DNA of 64,000 nucleotides from VXYL01 sp965203685 (GTDB lineage: Bacteria; Pseudomonadota; Gammaproteobacteria; Pseudomonadales; Azotimanducaceae): positions 5,084,001 through 5,148,000 of the forward strand of contig OZ241908.1 of NCBI GenBank assembly GCA_965203685.1, given 5' to 3'. The translations under genes and the position numbers were made by a program. Shown here one piece after another: positions 8,067 to 17,802 of the stretch; position 1 is the first letter of the stretch; every line of letters begins with the position of its first letter. Under the pieces are notes generated by a model. The model was not told the origin of the DNA. It saw only the letters and a program-made list of their open reading frames with translations, and searched no databases.

Positions 8067-8489
8067 ATGAACTTCAACCGACTGTATCCGTCGCGCCTGC
8101 ACCGACCCGGTTTCGACCGCTACTTCGTCGCCGTGCCCGGCGTCGCGGCGCGAGATGCGCACGACTGGCAACCGCCGGTGGACGTGCTCGAGACCGACGA
8201 CCACTATCGCGTCGAGGTGGAGTTGCCGGCGGTCGAGGCGAAGGACGTCCAGATCCGCGTCGAAGACGGCTTGCTCACGGTGTCGGGGGAACGAGGGCGA
8301 CCCGACGGGGCGTCCGAGCGTACTCACCGCACCGAGCGCCGATTCGGCAAGTTCGCGCGGCGATTCCGCCTGCCGGACGATGCCGACAGCGAAGCGATCC
8401 GGGCTACCGCCGCGCATGGCGTACTCACCATCACGGTGGACAAGGCCGCGAAGGCGCGTCCGCGGGCCATCGAAATCGAATCCCATTGA
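8067..8489 (+). CDS. Small heat-shock protein, Hsp20/alpha-crystallin family
   Basis: A 140-residue ATP-independent holdase. The alpha-crystallin domain runs from about residue 36 (PPVDVLETDDHYRVEVELP) through DVQIRVEDGLLTVSGER to the conserved A-x-x-x-GVLTI motif (AAHGVLTITV), and the C-terminal AIEI resembles the oligomerising I-x-I motif. The start at ATG 8067 is set by AAGGAGA ten bases upstream. The N-terminal arm (MNFNRLYPSRLHRPGFDRYF) is of the short bacterial class A type. The upstream region carries two hairpins that could act as an RNA thermometer, and a strong inverted repeat follows the stop. Cytoplasmic, probably heat-induced. Confidence 0.93.
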   Translation: MNFNRLYPSRLHRPGFDRYFVAVPGVAARDAHDWQPPVDVLETDDHYRVEVELPAVEAKDVQIRVEDGLLTVSGERGRPDGASERTHRTERRFGKFARRFRLPDDADSEAIRATAAHGVLTITVDKAAKARPRAIEIESH

Positions 8490-8494
8490 CCCGG

Positions 8495-8534
8495 ATGGCC
8501 GACGGCAAGAGCGCAACGCTACGCCGTCGGCCAT
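8495..8534 (+). terminator. 12-bp perfect inverted repeat after hsp20
   Basis: ATGGCCGACGGC (8495-8506) pairs perfectly with GCCGTCGGCCAT (8523-8534); inside it AGCG-CAA-CGCT forms a second short stem. It starts five bases after the hsp20 stop and precedes the acnA promoter region. There is no T-run, so termination may be inefficient or Rho-assisted; a transcript-stabilising stem is the alternative. Confidence 0.5.
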
Positions 8535-8614
8535 GCACGGCCGGACATGCCCGTCCACAAGAGGCGCGGGCATCGAGCGTGTAAGATACGCGCCCCCGCC
8601 CGGACGGAGCCCCG

Positions 8615-11286
<2,672 letters not shown>

Positions 11287-11290
<4 letters not shown>

Positions 11291-11952
11291 GACGCCCGCC
11301 CGAGGCGGTCGTCTTCGACATGGACGGCCTTCTCCTCGATACCGAGCGCCAGGCCTTGGAGGGGTTCCTCCATGCCTGCCGCGCCAACGGCGTGGCAGCG
11401 CATCTGCCGACCTACTACCGCTGCATTGGCGCGCGCTCACGCGACACCCGGCAACTGATGACCGACGGCCACGGGCAGGACTTCCCCTACGACGACGTGG
11501 TAGCGGCCTGGAACGAGTACTACATCGCGAACTTCAAGCACCGGCCACCGCCGGTGAAACCCGGTGCCCACGACATGCTCGAGGCGGTGCGCAGCGCCGG
11601 ACTGCCATGCGCACTCGCGACATCGACCCACGACCCCGCCGCGACGGAGCGAATGGCCGCCGTCGGCCTCGACGACTATTTCGACGTGAAGGTGACGGGA
11701 GACCGGATCACCCGGGGTAAGCCGGACCCGGAGATCTACCGGACCGCGGCGGCCGAACTTCGCGTGGAACCGAGGCGCGCCTGGGCCCTCGAGGACTCGC
11801 CGAACGGCGTGCGCGCCGCCCTCGCAGCGGGGTTCTCGGTGATCCAGGTTCCCGACCTCGTCGAGCCCGACGCCACGGTGCGCGCGCTCGGACATACCAT
11901 CCTCCCTTCCCTTGATGCGACCGCTAGCGTCCTGCGCGGCGCGCTTCGCTGA
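11287..11952 (+). CDS. HAD-superfamily phosphatase (beta-phosphoglucomutase/phosphoglycolate phosphatase-like)
   Basis: A 221-residue HAD hydrolase starting with GTG 11287 inside the acnA stop (GTGA overlap). Motif I DMDGLLLDTE supplies the Asp nucleophile and acid/base; motif II is ATSTHDPAA; motif III/IV is TRGKPDPEIY with ALEDSPNGVRAA. The four-helix cap lies between motif I and II (subtype IA), as in beta-phosphoglucomutase and riboflavin-phosphate or sugar-phosphate phosphatases. The substrate cannot be told from sequence. Coupling to aconitase suggests a house-cleaning role, but this is inference. Confidence 0.9.
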
Positions 11953-11960
11953 AAAGGCCT

Positions 11961-12605
11961 ATGGCCAAGACATTCGAGAGCGTCTTCGACGTTGAACGTC
12001 CCCTGCACGCCGTCTGGGAAGCCTGCCGTTTGCCAACGGACGACGTACCACCGAAGTGCCGGATTCCCGGGTTTCCGTCCTTCGACGGCCAGCCCGGCTG
12101 CGCTGCCACGATCATCGAGGTGACACCGCAGCAGTTGCTGCGCGCGCGCAAGGACGACGAGCCCTGCGCGGGCACCGAGATCGAGGTCCATATCTCGCCA
12201 GCGACGGCGGGCGGTTGGCCGACCCGGGTCAGCGTCCGTCAGTCCGGCTTCGCACCTTGGCTGCTGGCCGCCGGCGACGTCGTCGAAGCCCACTGGCGCC
12301 ACATCGTCGCGGACTTCCACCTGTACCTCTCCCACGAGGTCACGGTGCCCGGCACGATGTGGGGAGAGATCGGCGCCGGGTTGCGGCAAACGCCCATCGG
12401 CCTTGAACTCGCGGACGTCACCGACGGCGGTCTTGCAGCCCGCTGCGGGATGCAACCTGGGGACGTGCTGCTGACCATCGCGGAAATCCGGATCCACACC
12501 ATCGAGCAACTGTGGACGGTATTGGTGTTGCGGACCGCGGAGGAGGACGTCTCAGTCACATGGGCCCGGAACGGGCGTCGCCTGGCTGCAACCGTGCATC
12601 GGTGA
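11961..12605 (+). CDS. SRPBCC (START-like) domain fused to a C-terminal PDZ domain
   Basis: A 214-residue protein eight bases after the HAD gene. Residues 1-130 look like an SRPBCC/START hydrophobic-ligand fold (FESVFDVERPLHAVWEA opening, a long C-terminal helix HWRHIVADFHLYLSHEV). Residues about 140-214 form a PDZ-like domain (IGLELADVTDGGLAARCGMQPGDVLLTI... with the usual GMQPGD turn). No signal peptide is visible, so both domains should be cytoplasmic, which is uncommon for PDZ. Ligand and partner are unknown. The acnA-HAD-SRPBCC order suggests one transcript. Confidence 0.7.
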   Translation: MAKTFESVFDVERPLHAVWEACRLPTDDVPPKCRIPGFPSFDGQPGCAATIIEVTPQQLLRARKDDEPCAGTEIEVHISPATAGGWPTRVSVRQSGFAPWLLAAGDVVEAHWRHIVADFHLYLSHEVTVPGTMWGEIGAGLRQTPIGLELADVTDGGLAARCGMQPGDVLLTIAEIRIHTIEQLWTVLVLRTAEEDVSVTWARNGRRLAATVHR

Positions 12606-12607
12606 CA

Positions 12608-13045
12608 TCAGTCCTTTCGTCGACGAAACAACGGTAGAACGACGCCGTCGCCGACGTCCTCGAAGACCGCCTCCACGGGCATGCCGATCGCGATCTCATC
12701 CGGCGGCACGTCGACTAGGTTGGTGGTCAAATGCGGCCCCTCGGCCAGGGCCACTTCGACCGTGGCCATTGGCGTGTAGCCGTTCAGCGCCGGGTGAACC
12801 GCCTGGTGCGTCACCACGTACGAGTACACCTCGCCTTGCCCGCTCATCGGCTGCCAATCGAAATCGACGCCCTGGCAACTGCGGCACATCGCCCGCGGCG
12901 GATGGGCCAAGGCACCGCATGCCATGCAACGCTGGATCACCAGCCGCCCGGCACGCAGGGCGGTGAAGAACGGCTCCGCCTCCTCGGCCGGCTGCGGGAT
13001 CGGCAAGTCGGGCGGACGTTCGAATCGCCAGGATCCGTCGCTCAT
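12608..13045 (-). CDS. Zinc-ribbon OB-fold protein (DUF35), partner of the thiolase-like protein
   Basis: A 145-residue DUF35/ChsH2-type acyl-CoA-associated OB-fold protein. The N-terminal helix (AEPFFTALRAGRLVIQRC) leads into a zinc ribbon with Cys40, Cys43, Cys54 and Cys57, then an OB barrel (GQGEVYSYVVTHQAVHPALNG, PHLTTNLVD). Such proteins bind directly to thiolase-like or lipid-transfer-type enzymes and complete their active site. Its start overlaps the thiolase-like gene stop by four bases (ATGA), which fits a stoichiometric complex. It is the last gene of the leftward operon and ends two bases from the convergent SRPBCC-PDZ gene. Confidence 0.9.
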   Translation of the reverse strand: MSDGSWRFERPPDLPIPQPAEEAEPFFTALRAGRLVIQRCMACGALAHPPRAMCRSCQGVDFDWQPMSGQGEVYSYVVTHQAVHPALNGYTPMATVEVALAEGPHLTTNLVDVPPDEIAIGMPVEAVFEDVGDGVVLPLFRRRKD

Positions 13046-14169
13046 GGTTCGCCCCGCTCCAGGATAACCGCGCCCGTGCCGATGCCCGTGTCACAGAACG
13101 AAAACGCGACGTCGGCGACCTGCGCCGTCGACTCGCCCCGGATCTGGCGGGTCGCTTCGATCAGGTGGTTCATGCCCTGCATGTAGGCCTCGGAGAGATG
13201 TCCGCCGGAGGTGTTCACCGGCAAGCGGCCGCTGTCGAAGGCGGTGCCTGCTTCCTCGACCAAGCCGCCCGCATCTGTGACGAAGCCGTAGTCCTCGAGC
13301 GCGAACAACACGAACGGGCCGAAATGGTCGTAGATCTGGATGACGTCGACGTCGCCCCGTTCAATCCCGGCCATGGCGAACAACCGGTTCGCGATGCGGG
13401 CAGCCGGCGACCCAACCCCCGGTCCGGCCTGCGCTGCCGCGCGGATCAGCGGCACGGGGCGACCACGCTCGCGAGCCCTCTCCGCCGACATGAGAACCAA
13501 GGCGCCACCGCCGTCGGTCTCCAGGCAGCAGTCGAACAGGTGGAACGGATCGACGATGAGGCGCGATGCCTGGTGTTCCTCCAACGTCAGCGGACGATCG
13601 TAGAACGTCGCCCGCGGGTTGCGGTTCGCGTGGGCACGTTGGGCCACGGCCTGCATGCCGAAGTGCCGGCTCGTCACGCCCGTCTCGAACATGCGGCGTC
13701 GGGCGGCCATGGCCAGCCCGTGCTGTGGCGTCAGCAGCCCGTAGGGTTCGCTGAACGCACCGCCACCCCGGCCGCGTTGCCCGGTCACGTCGCCGCGCCC
13801 ATAGCGCCGTCCCGAACGGCCGTTGACGCCACGGTAGATCACGATGATGTTGGCGAGGCCGGCGTGGATTGCCGCCGCGGCATGGGCGACCAACGCGCCG
13901 CCGACGTTCCCCGCCTGGTTGATCTCGCCCCACCACGCGAGGTCGGCAATGCCGAGATTGGCGGCGACCTCGGCTTCGGTGCTGGTGTCCACCCACCACT
14001 TCATCAATCCGTCGACTTCGCCGGGTTCGACGCCGGCATCGGCAAGCGCCGCGGTAATCGCCTCCAGCGAAAGCATGAGTTCCGTACGCCCACTGGCGCG
14101 GGAGTAGTCCGTCTCACCGACACCGGCGATCGCGACCGAGTTCAAGAACCCTGTCATGGGAGACGCCAT
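13042..14169 (-). CDS. Thiolase-like protein lacking the nucleophilic Cys; probable Ltp2-type acyl-CoA aldolase
   Basis: A 375-residue thiolase-fold protein (SCP-x/Ltp group). Fold landmarks are VAIAGVGETDYSR at the start, EITAAL-like helices, VIQIYDHFGPFVLFALEDYG, and NTSGGHLSEAYMQGMNHLIE near the end. Where thiolases have the acyl-accepting cysteine this protein reads INQAGNVGGALVAH, with no Cys, so Claisen chemistry is unlikely. Ltp2 side-chain aldolases of steroid catabolism also lack it and, as I recall, use two tyrosines about 50 residues apart; Tyr280 and Tyr329 here are 49 apart. The DUF35 partner is encoded next to it. The substrate could be a steroid or another branched acyl-CoA. 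Confidence 0.8.
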   Translation of the reverse strand: MASPMTGFLNSVAIAGVGETDYSRASGRTELMLSLEAITAALADAGVEPGEVDGLMKWWVDTSTEAEVAANLGIADLAWWGEINQAGNVGGALVAHAAAAIHAGLANIIVIYRGVNGRSGRRYGRGDVTGQRGRGGGAFSEPYGLLTPQHGLAMAARRRMFETGVTSRHFGMQAVAQRAHANRNPRATFYDRPLTLEEHQASRLIVDPFHLFDCCLETDGGGALVLMSAERARERGRPVPLIRAAAQAGPGVGSPAARIANRLFAMAGIERGDVDVIQIYDHFGPFVLFALEDYGFVTDAGGLVEEAGTAFDSGRLPVNTSGGHLSEAYMQGMNHLIEATRQIRGESTAQVADVAFSFCDTGIGTGAVILERGEP

Positions 14170-14188
14170 CTATTAGCCCACCAGTTGG

Positions 14189-14611
14189 TCATCGCTGCTG
14201 CATGACGGTGTAGCCGGCCACCAGCCAGCGGCCGTCCTCTTGCTCTTGCATGTACACGGTCTCGAAGATCGTACCGTTCTGCCAGGTTGAGTCGAACACG
14301 ACCGCCGCGTAGAGCCCTGATGGCGCTCCCCAAGGATTGGGAATCACGCGCGTCACGTTGGGCTCCCGGGACTGGAAATCGCCGAGTGGGTTCCGGTAGC
14401 CCTCGGCCTTTGCCACCCAGGCCTCTAGGCTCTCCGTATCGCGGAACAACGGCGCCGCGGCGTCCCAGCATTGCTCGTATTCACCTGCGTCCATCAGGGC
14501 CAGCCACGGTTGGGTCGCGTCTCGCGCCGCACGTTCCGCCACAGGGTTGGACTCCGCGCAACCAACCGTCAGCGCCAAGGCAAGCACCGAGATGTACCAC
14601 CGTGGACGCAT
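14189..14611 (-). CDS. DUF4019-type lipoprotein
   Basis: A 140-residue protein whose N-terminus (MRPRWYISVLALALTVGC) ends in a lipobox with acylated Cys18. The rest fits DUF4019: PWLALMDAGEYEQCWDAAAPLF, an EAWV helix, the RNPLGDFQSRE turn and the final GRWLVAGYTVMQQR strand. I start it at ATG 14611, whose A is the last base of the amidohydrolase stop (TGATG), so it is translationally coupled. DUF4019 proteins are small periplasmic proteins of unknown function with an NTF2-like look. A lipoprotein inside an acyl-CoA enzyme operon is odd. Confidence 0.8.
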   Translation of the reverse strand: MRPRWYISVLALALTVGCAESNPVAERAARDATQPWLALMDAGEYEQCWDAAAPLFRDTESLEAWVAKAEGYRNPLGDFQSREPNVTRVIPNPWGAPSGLYAAVVFDSTWQNGTIFETVYMQEQEDGRWLVAGYTVMQQR

Positions 14612-15750
14612 CAATCCAAACCGTAGAAACGCACCACGTTCTCGCCGAGGACCTTGCGTTGCGCGTCGCTCGGCAGTGCGCCGATGCTCTCCCGCATCTC
14701 CTTGACCACGCCGAACGATGCATCGATGTGCGGATAGTCCGAGGCCCATGTGACGTTGTCCGCGCCGATGTGGTTCACCACTTCGGTCGTCATGCCTTCG
14801 TCCGGGTCCATGGAGATCAGGCATTGCCGGTAGAAGTACTCGCTAGGCTTCAAGCGGAACGGGGCGGCCCGCTTCATCACCTCGGACTTGTGGTCGAGAC
14901 GGTCGAGCCAAGCCGAGATCCAGTTGCCGCCCGCCTCGAGTACCGAGCACTTGAGCCTTGGGTAGCGTTCGAACATCCCAGCACAGACCATTGCCGTGAA
15001 CGCAGCCATCACATCGATGGCGAGGAACGCGAAGAAGAACAACGAAGCACCCACGTTGGGCTCGGGCATGTGGTGGAAGGCGTTCTGTTCCCGGACCACC
15101 ACGTGGAACCCCACCGGCATGTCGAGGTCCTGGACGGTTGCCCAGAACCGGTCGTAGGCAGGATCCGTCAGTCGACGGCCGTTGCGGGCCGGCGCGTCGG
15201 GCGACAGGTAGACGCCAACGCAGCCCGCCTTGCGTGCCCGGATCACCTCGTCGACGGCACCGTCGGGATCGATCAGCGAGATGTGGGCCACCGGGTAGAG
15301 CCGGTTCGGCGAGTGCGCGCAGAAATCGACGATCCAGCGGTTGTACGCCCGCGTGTAGGCAGTCGCCAGTTCCGGGTCGTCCACGTTGCCTTCCCAGCAG
15401 ATGCCGATCGTCGGATACAGCAGGACACGGTCGATGCCCTCCGTATCGAGCACCTTGATCCGCTCCGCTGGATCGTAGGACCCCGGTGGCGAACCCTCGG
15501 CATAGGTGTATTCCCGGGTCAGGCTGCCCAGTTGCCCGGGCTCGAGTTCGATGCCGCCGAGCGTCCCGAGGTTGCCGCGTAGCAGTTCCATCGGCTTGTT
15601 GTCGAACCACAACCGCTCGAGCCCCGTGTCGTCGCGGGCGATGCGGATCGCACGGTCGCGGAAGGCCGGGTCGATATACCGTTCCCACGTGTCGGCAGGC
15701 TCAAGCACATGGCCATCGGAGTCGACGACGTCCATCGGTCGGCTTTCCAT
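14611..15750 (-). CDS. Amidohydrolase-family metal-dependent hydrolase, ACMSD-like (amidohydrolase 2)
   Basis: A 379-residue TIM-barrel enzyme of the amidohydrolase_2/ACMSD group. Metal-site landmarks are the N-terminal DSDGHVLEP (D-x-H), the histidine in VGFHVVV, and the C-terminal WASDYPHID with its conserved Asp. These enzymes decarboxylate or hydrolyse carboxylated ring or keto substrates; the specific reaction is not readable here. ATG 15750 and ATG 15735 are both possible starts. It heads a four-gene leftward operon with a DUF4019 lipoprotein, a thiolase-like protein and a DUF35 protein, which suggests a catabolic pathway for a polycyclic or aromatic substrate (inference). Confidence 0.88.
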   Translation of the reverse strand: MESRPMDVVDSDGHVLEPADTWERYIDPAFRDRAIRIARDDTGLERLWFDNKPMELLRGNLGTLGGIELEPGQLGSLTREYTYAEGSPPGSYDPAERIKVLDTEGIDRVLLYPTIGICWEGNVDDPELATAYTRAYNRWIVDFCAHSPNRLYPVAHISLIDPDGAVDEVIRARKAGCVGVYLSPDAPARNGRRLTDPAYDRFWATVQDLDMPVGFHVVVREQNAFHHMPEPNVGASLFFFAFLAIDVMAAFTAMVCAGMFERYPRLKCSVLEAGGNWISAWLDRLDHKSEVMKRAAPFRLKPSEYFYRQCLISMDPDEGMTTEVVNHIGADNVTWASDYPHIDASFGVVKEMRESIGALPSDAQRKVLGENVVRFYGLD

Positions 15751-15878
15751 GGGGCTCCCCTTGTTGGGACAAAGCGCGGGCGGCCATTGTAATGACTCCG
15801 CGCCCTCCCGTGCTCAGACCATCGGTTCCACCGAAGGACTATCGGCTTGGGTCTTTTTACATATGTTGTTAAACTCAG

Positions 15879-15893
15879 AGGTACTTATTACCT
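15879..15893. promoter_or_regulatory. Inverted repeat AGGTA-N5-TACCT before the HTH-HicB gene
   Basis: A perfect 5-bp inverted repeat with a 5-base centre ends 15 bases before ATG 15909, in an unusually AT-rich stretch for this genome (15853-15905). Toxin-antitoxin operons are normally autorepressed through such a site. No confident -35/-10 pair was found, though TTGTTA at 15864-15869 is a candidate -35. Confidence 0.4.
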
Positions 15894-15908
15894 TTGTTGA
15901 AAAAATCC

Positions 15909-16427
15909 ATGACGATTCACCAAGACGTGCTGACGGCCGCCCGTCGGCTCTGTCGCGCGCGAGGCTCCTGGACGTTTTCGCCCGCCGAGATCGTCGATGC
16001 GCTTCCACACCTCAATGAACGGTCCGTGCGGACCCACGTGGTGAGCCGGTGCTGTGCCAACGCACCGAGCCACCATGCGCATCGCTGGCCGTATTTCCAC
16101 CGTGTGAAACGTGGTGTTTACGAGGTCCGCGCGGGCTACCGCGATGCCGAGCCCCTCATGGTCGCCGATGCTGCGGCCACTTACGAGCTTGGCACCGTAC
16201 CGCCGCGTCAGTCCATCCATGCGGTTGTCGTCGAAAGTGAAGGCCAGTACGTGGCGGAGTGCCTGGAAATCGCCATCGTCACCCAAGGGGCCACCTTGGA
16301 CGAAACCGTCGCCCACCTACGTGACGCGATCGACCTTTACATGGTCGACGAGGACCCGGCCACGGTCGGCGTCACTCGCCACCCGCGCCTGCTGGTGACA
16401 CTGGACGTTGCGACAGGCTGCGAGTAG
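15909..16427 (+). CDS. Antitoxin-like fusion: N-terminal winged helix plus C-terminal HicB domain
   Basis: A 172-residue protein starting at ATG 15909; TTG 15894 would add five residues. Residues 1-80 look like a winged-helix DNA-binding domain of the DUF7669 kind (DVLTAARRLCRARGSWTFSP, then EIVDALPHLNERSVRTHVVS, ending FHRVKRGVYEV). Residues about 90-140 are a HicB fold (YVAECLEIAIVTQGATLDET, then VAHLRDAIDLYM). Classic HicB carries its DNA-binding domain at the C-terminus, so this order is reversed. The HicA-like toxin gene follows. An inverted repeat and AT-rich tract sit directly upstream, as expected for autoregulation. Confidence 0.8.
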   Translation: MTIHQDVLTAARRLCRARGSWTFSPAEIVDALPHLNERSVRTHVVSRCCANAPSHHAHRWPYFHRVKRGVYEVRAGYRDAEPLMVADAAATYELGTVPPRQSIHAVVVESEGQYVAECLEIAIVTQGATLDETVAHLRDAIDLYMVDEDPATVGVTRHPRLLVTLDVATGCE

Positions 16428-16473
16428 CGGTCGTCGGCCATCCAAGGACACGCCCGACTTTGCTGTCAAAACG

Positions 16474-16716
16474 GTGCCGCGCATAAGGCGACTTGGCGCC
16501 CGGGACATCCTCCGGGTACTCCATGAGTTCGGCTTCGAAGTCGTGTCCATACGCGGCAGCCACGCGAAGCTGGCGCGGATCGTGGGCGGTCGGAAGGAAA
16601 TACTCGTCGTGCCCGTCAAGAGACAACTGACGGTCGGCACGGTGCACGCCATCTACCGTCAGGCCTGCCGGTTCATACCGGAGGACCGTCTACGGCCGCG
16701 GTTTTTCACCGACTGA
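16474..16716 (+). CDS. HicA-like mRNA interferase toxin
   Basis: An 80-residue HicA-type toxin with the dsRBD-like fold: RRLGARDILRVLHEFGFEVV, then the catalytic-histidine motif RGSHAKLAR, then a strand ILVVPVKRQLTVGTVHAIYR. HicA cleaves mRNA translation-independently and is neutralised by its HicB partner. The start is uncertain: GTG 16474 gives a normal HicA length and a 46-base gap from the antitoxin stop, but lacks a clear ribosome site; TTG 16408 would overlap the antitoxin and add 22 residues. The expected histidine is intact, so it may be active. Confidence 0.8.
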   Translation: MPRIRRLGARDILRVLHEFGFEVVSIRGSHAKLARIVGGRKEILVVPVKRQLTVGTVHAIYRQACRFIPEDRLRPRFFTD

Positions 16717-16766
16717 CCTGCACGAAGGCGTTTCCGCGCGAACCAGGCCTACTTCCTACTTACCTC

Positions 16767-17168
16767 TCACGGTCGGCCTTTACGCAACTCGTCGTAGGGG
16801 TCCACCGGTCTCTCCGGTTCGTCGGCCAGGGGTGCCACCGGCTCACAGCGGAAGACGTGCGTCACCCACCACGCGCCGCTTTCGGCGTCCTGTGCCTTGC
16901 TCGAACTCGACAGCACGATCCGATACTGGTCCATCACCAGCGAACAACCTTGGGCGGCCACGTCCAAGGCTCTTTCGTCGGGGCGCAACAGTTCTGCCGA
17001 ATCGGGCTGGAAGAACGGACCTGCGTTGACCACGACCGTCCGCCTGTCAGCGTCCACGGAATCGACCGACCAGGTTGCGCACCCGGCGGCCACGAGGCAG
17101 CCAAGGCCAATAGGAACGGCCGCCAAGGTCCGACGGGTTACGCCAGCCGGGTGTTTCCGGGTTTGCAT
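16767..17168 (-). CDS. Small lipoprotein of unknown function
   Basis: A 133-residue predicted lipoprotein. The N-terminus is basic with a twin-arginine pair, followed by a hydrophobic stretch ending in LVAAGC, so the acylated residue is Cys30. The mature part (TWSVDSVDADRRTVVVNAGPF, a conserved-looking CSLVMDQYRIVLSSSSK, and a Cys in HVFRCEPV) does not match a family I recognise. It stands alone, converging with the HicA-like gene and divergent from the tRNA-Met promoter. Confidence 0.6.
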   Translation of the reverse strand: MQTRKHPAGVTRRTLAAVPIGLGCLVAAGCATWSVDSVDADRRTVVVNAGPFFQPDSAELLRPDERALDVAAQGCSLVMDQYRIVLSSSSKAQDAESGAWWVTHVFRCEPVAPLADEPERPVDPYDELRKGRP

Positions 17169-17233
17169 CGGGATCCCCTCGGGCTAGTCCCGGCGCAACC
17201 GTAGCACGGGGTCCCGCACCCGGCCACCGATCC

Positions 17234-17262
17234 TTGACAACCGCCGGATGCACTTTGACAAT
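17234..17262 (+). promoter_or_regulatory. Sigma-70 promoter of tRNA-Met
   Basis: A perfect -35 TTGACA (17234-17239), a 17-base spacer and -10 GACAAT (17257-17262), followed by a GC-rich discriminator (CGCGCCCC) typical of stringently controlled stable-RNA promoters. Initiation would fall about 25 bases before the tRNA 5' end. Confidence 0.8.
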
Positions 17263-17293
17263 CGCGCCCCGCGTCGGACGGGGCACGGACAGG

Positions 17294-17370
17294 GGCTGCG
17301 TAGCTCAGTTGGTTAGAGCACAGCATTCATAATGCTGGGGTCGTTGGTTCAAGTCCAACCGCAGCTACCA
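17294..17370 (+). tRNA. tRNA-Met (CAT), elongator
   Basis: A 77-base cloverleaf with encoded CCA. The acceptor GGCTGCG pairs with CGCAGCT (first pair G-U), the D arm contains AGCTCAGTTGGTTAGAGC, the anticodon CAT is at 17328-17330 flanked by the stem CAGCA/TGCTG, and the T arm contains GGTTCAAGTCC. The 5' G paired within the acceptor and overall similarity to E. coli metT mark it as elongator rather than initiator. A strong promoter lies at 17234-17262. The DUF1801 gene begins 18 bases after the CCA and may be read from the same transcript. Confidence 0.97.
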
Positions 17371-17388
17371 CCGAGAACCAGCCAAGCC

Positions 17389-17802
17389 ATGAAAACCGTG
17401 CCCACAACGGCGAGTGTCGCCGCGTACCTCGGACAACTCGACGACGCCAAGCGCCGGGACGCCGAGACCATCGCGTCCATCATGGAAGAGGTCACCGGGG
17501 CACCGGCCGTGATGTGGGGAAGCGCCATCGTCGGCTTCGGCCAGTACCACTACCGCTACGCCAGTGGGCGCGAAGGGGACTTCTTCCTTACAGGATTCGC
17601 GCCACGCAAGCGCGCGCTGACCCTTTACATCATGGCCGGCTTCTCCGCGTACGACACCCTCCTCGAAAAGCTCGGCAAGTTCACCGTCGGCAAATCCTGC
17701 CTCTACGTCAAGCGTCTAGCCGACGTCGACTTGGACGTCTTGCGCGAACTCATCGACCAGTCTGCGGCAGCCATCCGCGAGAAGTACCCGGACGAGGCTT
17801 GA
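17389..17802 (+). CDS. DUF1801 domain protein
   Basis: A 137-residue protein with the DUF1801 (YdhG-like) fold: SVAAYLGQLDDAKRRDAETI, then WGSAIVGFGQYHYRYASGRE, FAPRKRALTLYIM and GKSCLYVKRLADVDLDVLREL are typical. The biochemical role of the family is not established. The start is ATG 17389; an in-frame extension back into the tRNA is an artefact. It follows tRNA-Met by 18 bases and its stop overlaps a possible TTG start of the next gene, so the two are probably co-expressed. Confidence 0.85.
   Translation: MKTVPTTASVAAYLGQLDDAKRRDAETIASIMEEVTGAPAVMWGSAIVGFGQYHYRYASGREGDFFLTGFAPRKRALTLYIMAGFSAYDTLLEKLGKFTVGKSCLYVKRLADVDLDVLRELIDQSAAAIREKYPDEA

Noticed and set aside
17332..17388. An N-terminal extension of the DUF1801 protein into tRNA-Met
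   Set aside because: The extension would be the translation of the tRNA 3' half; ATG 17389 begins the conserved domain.
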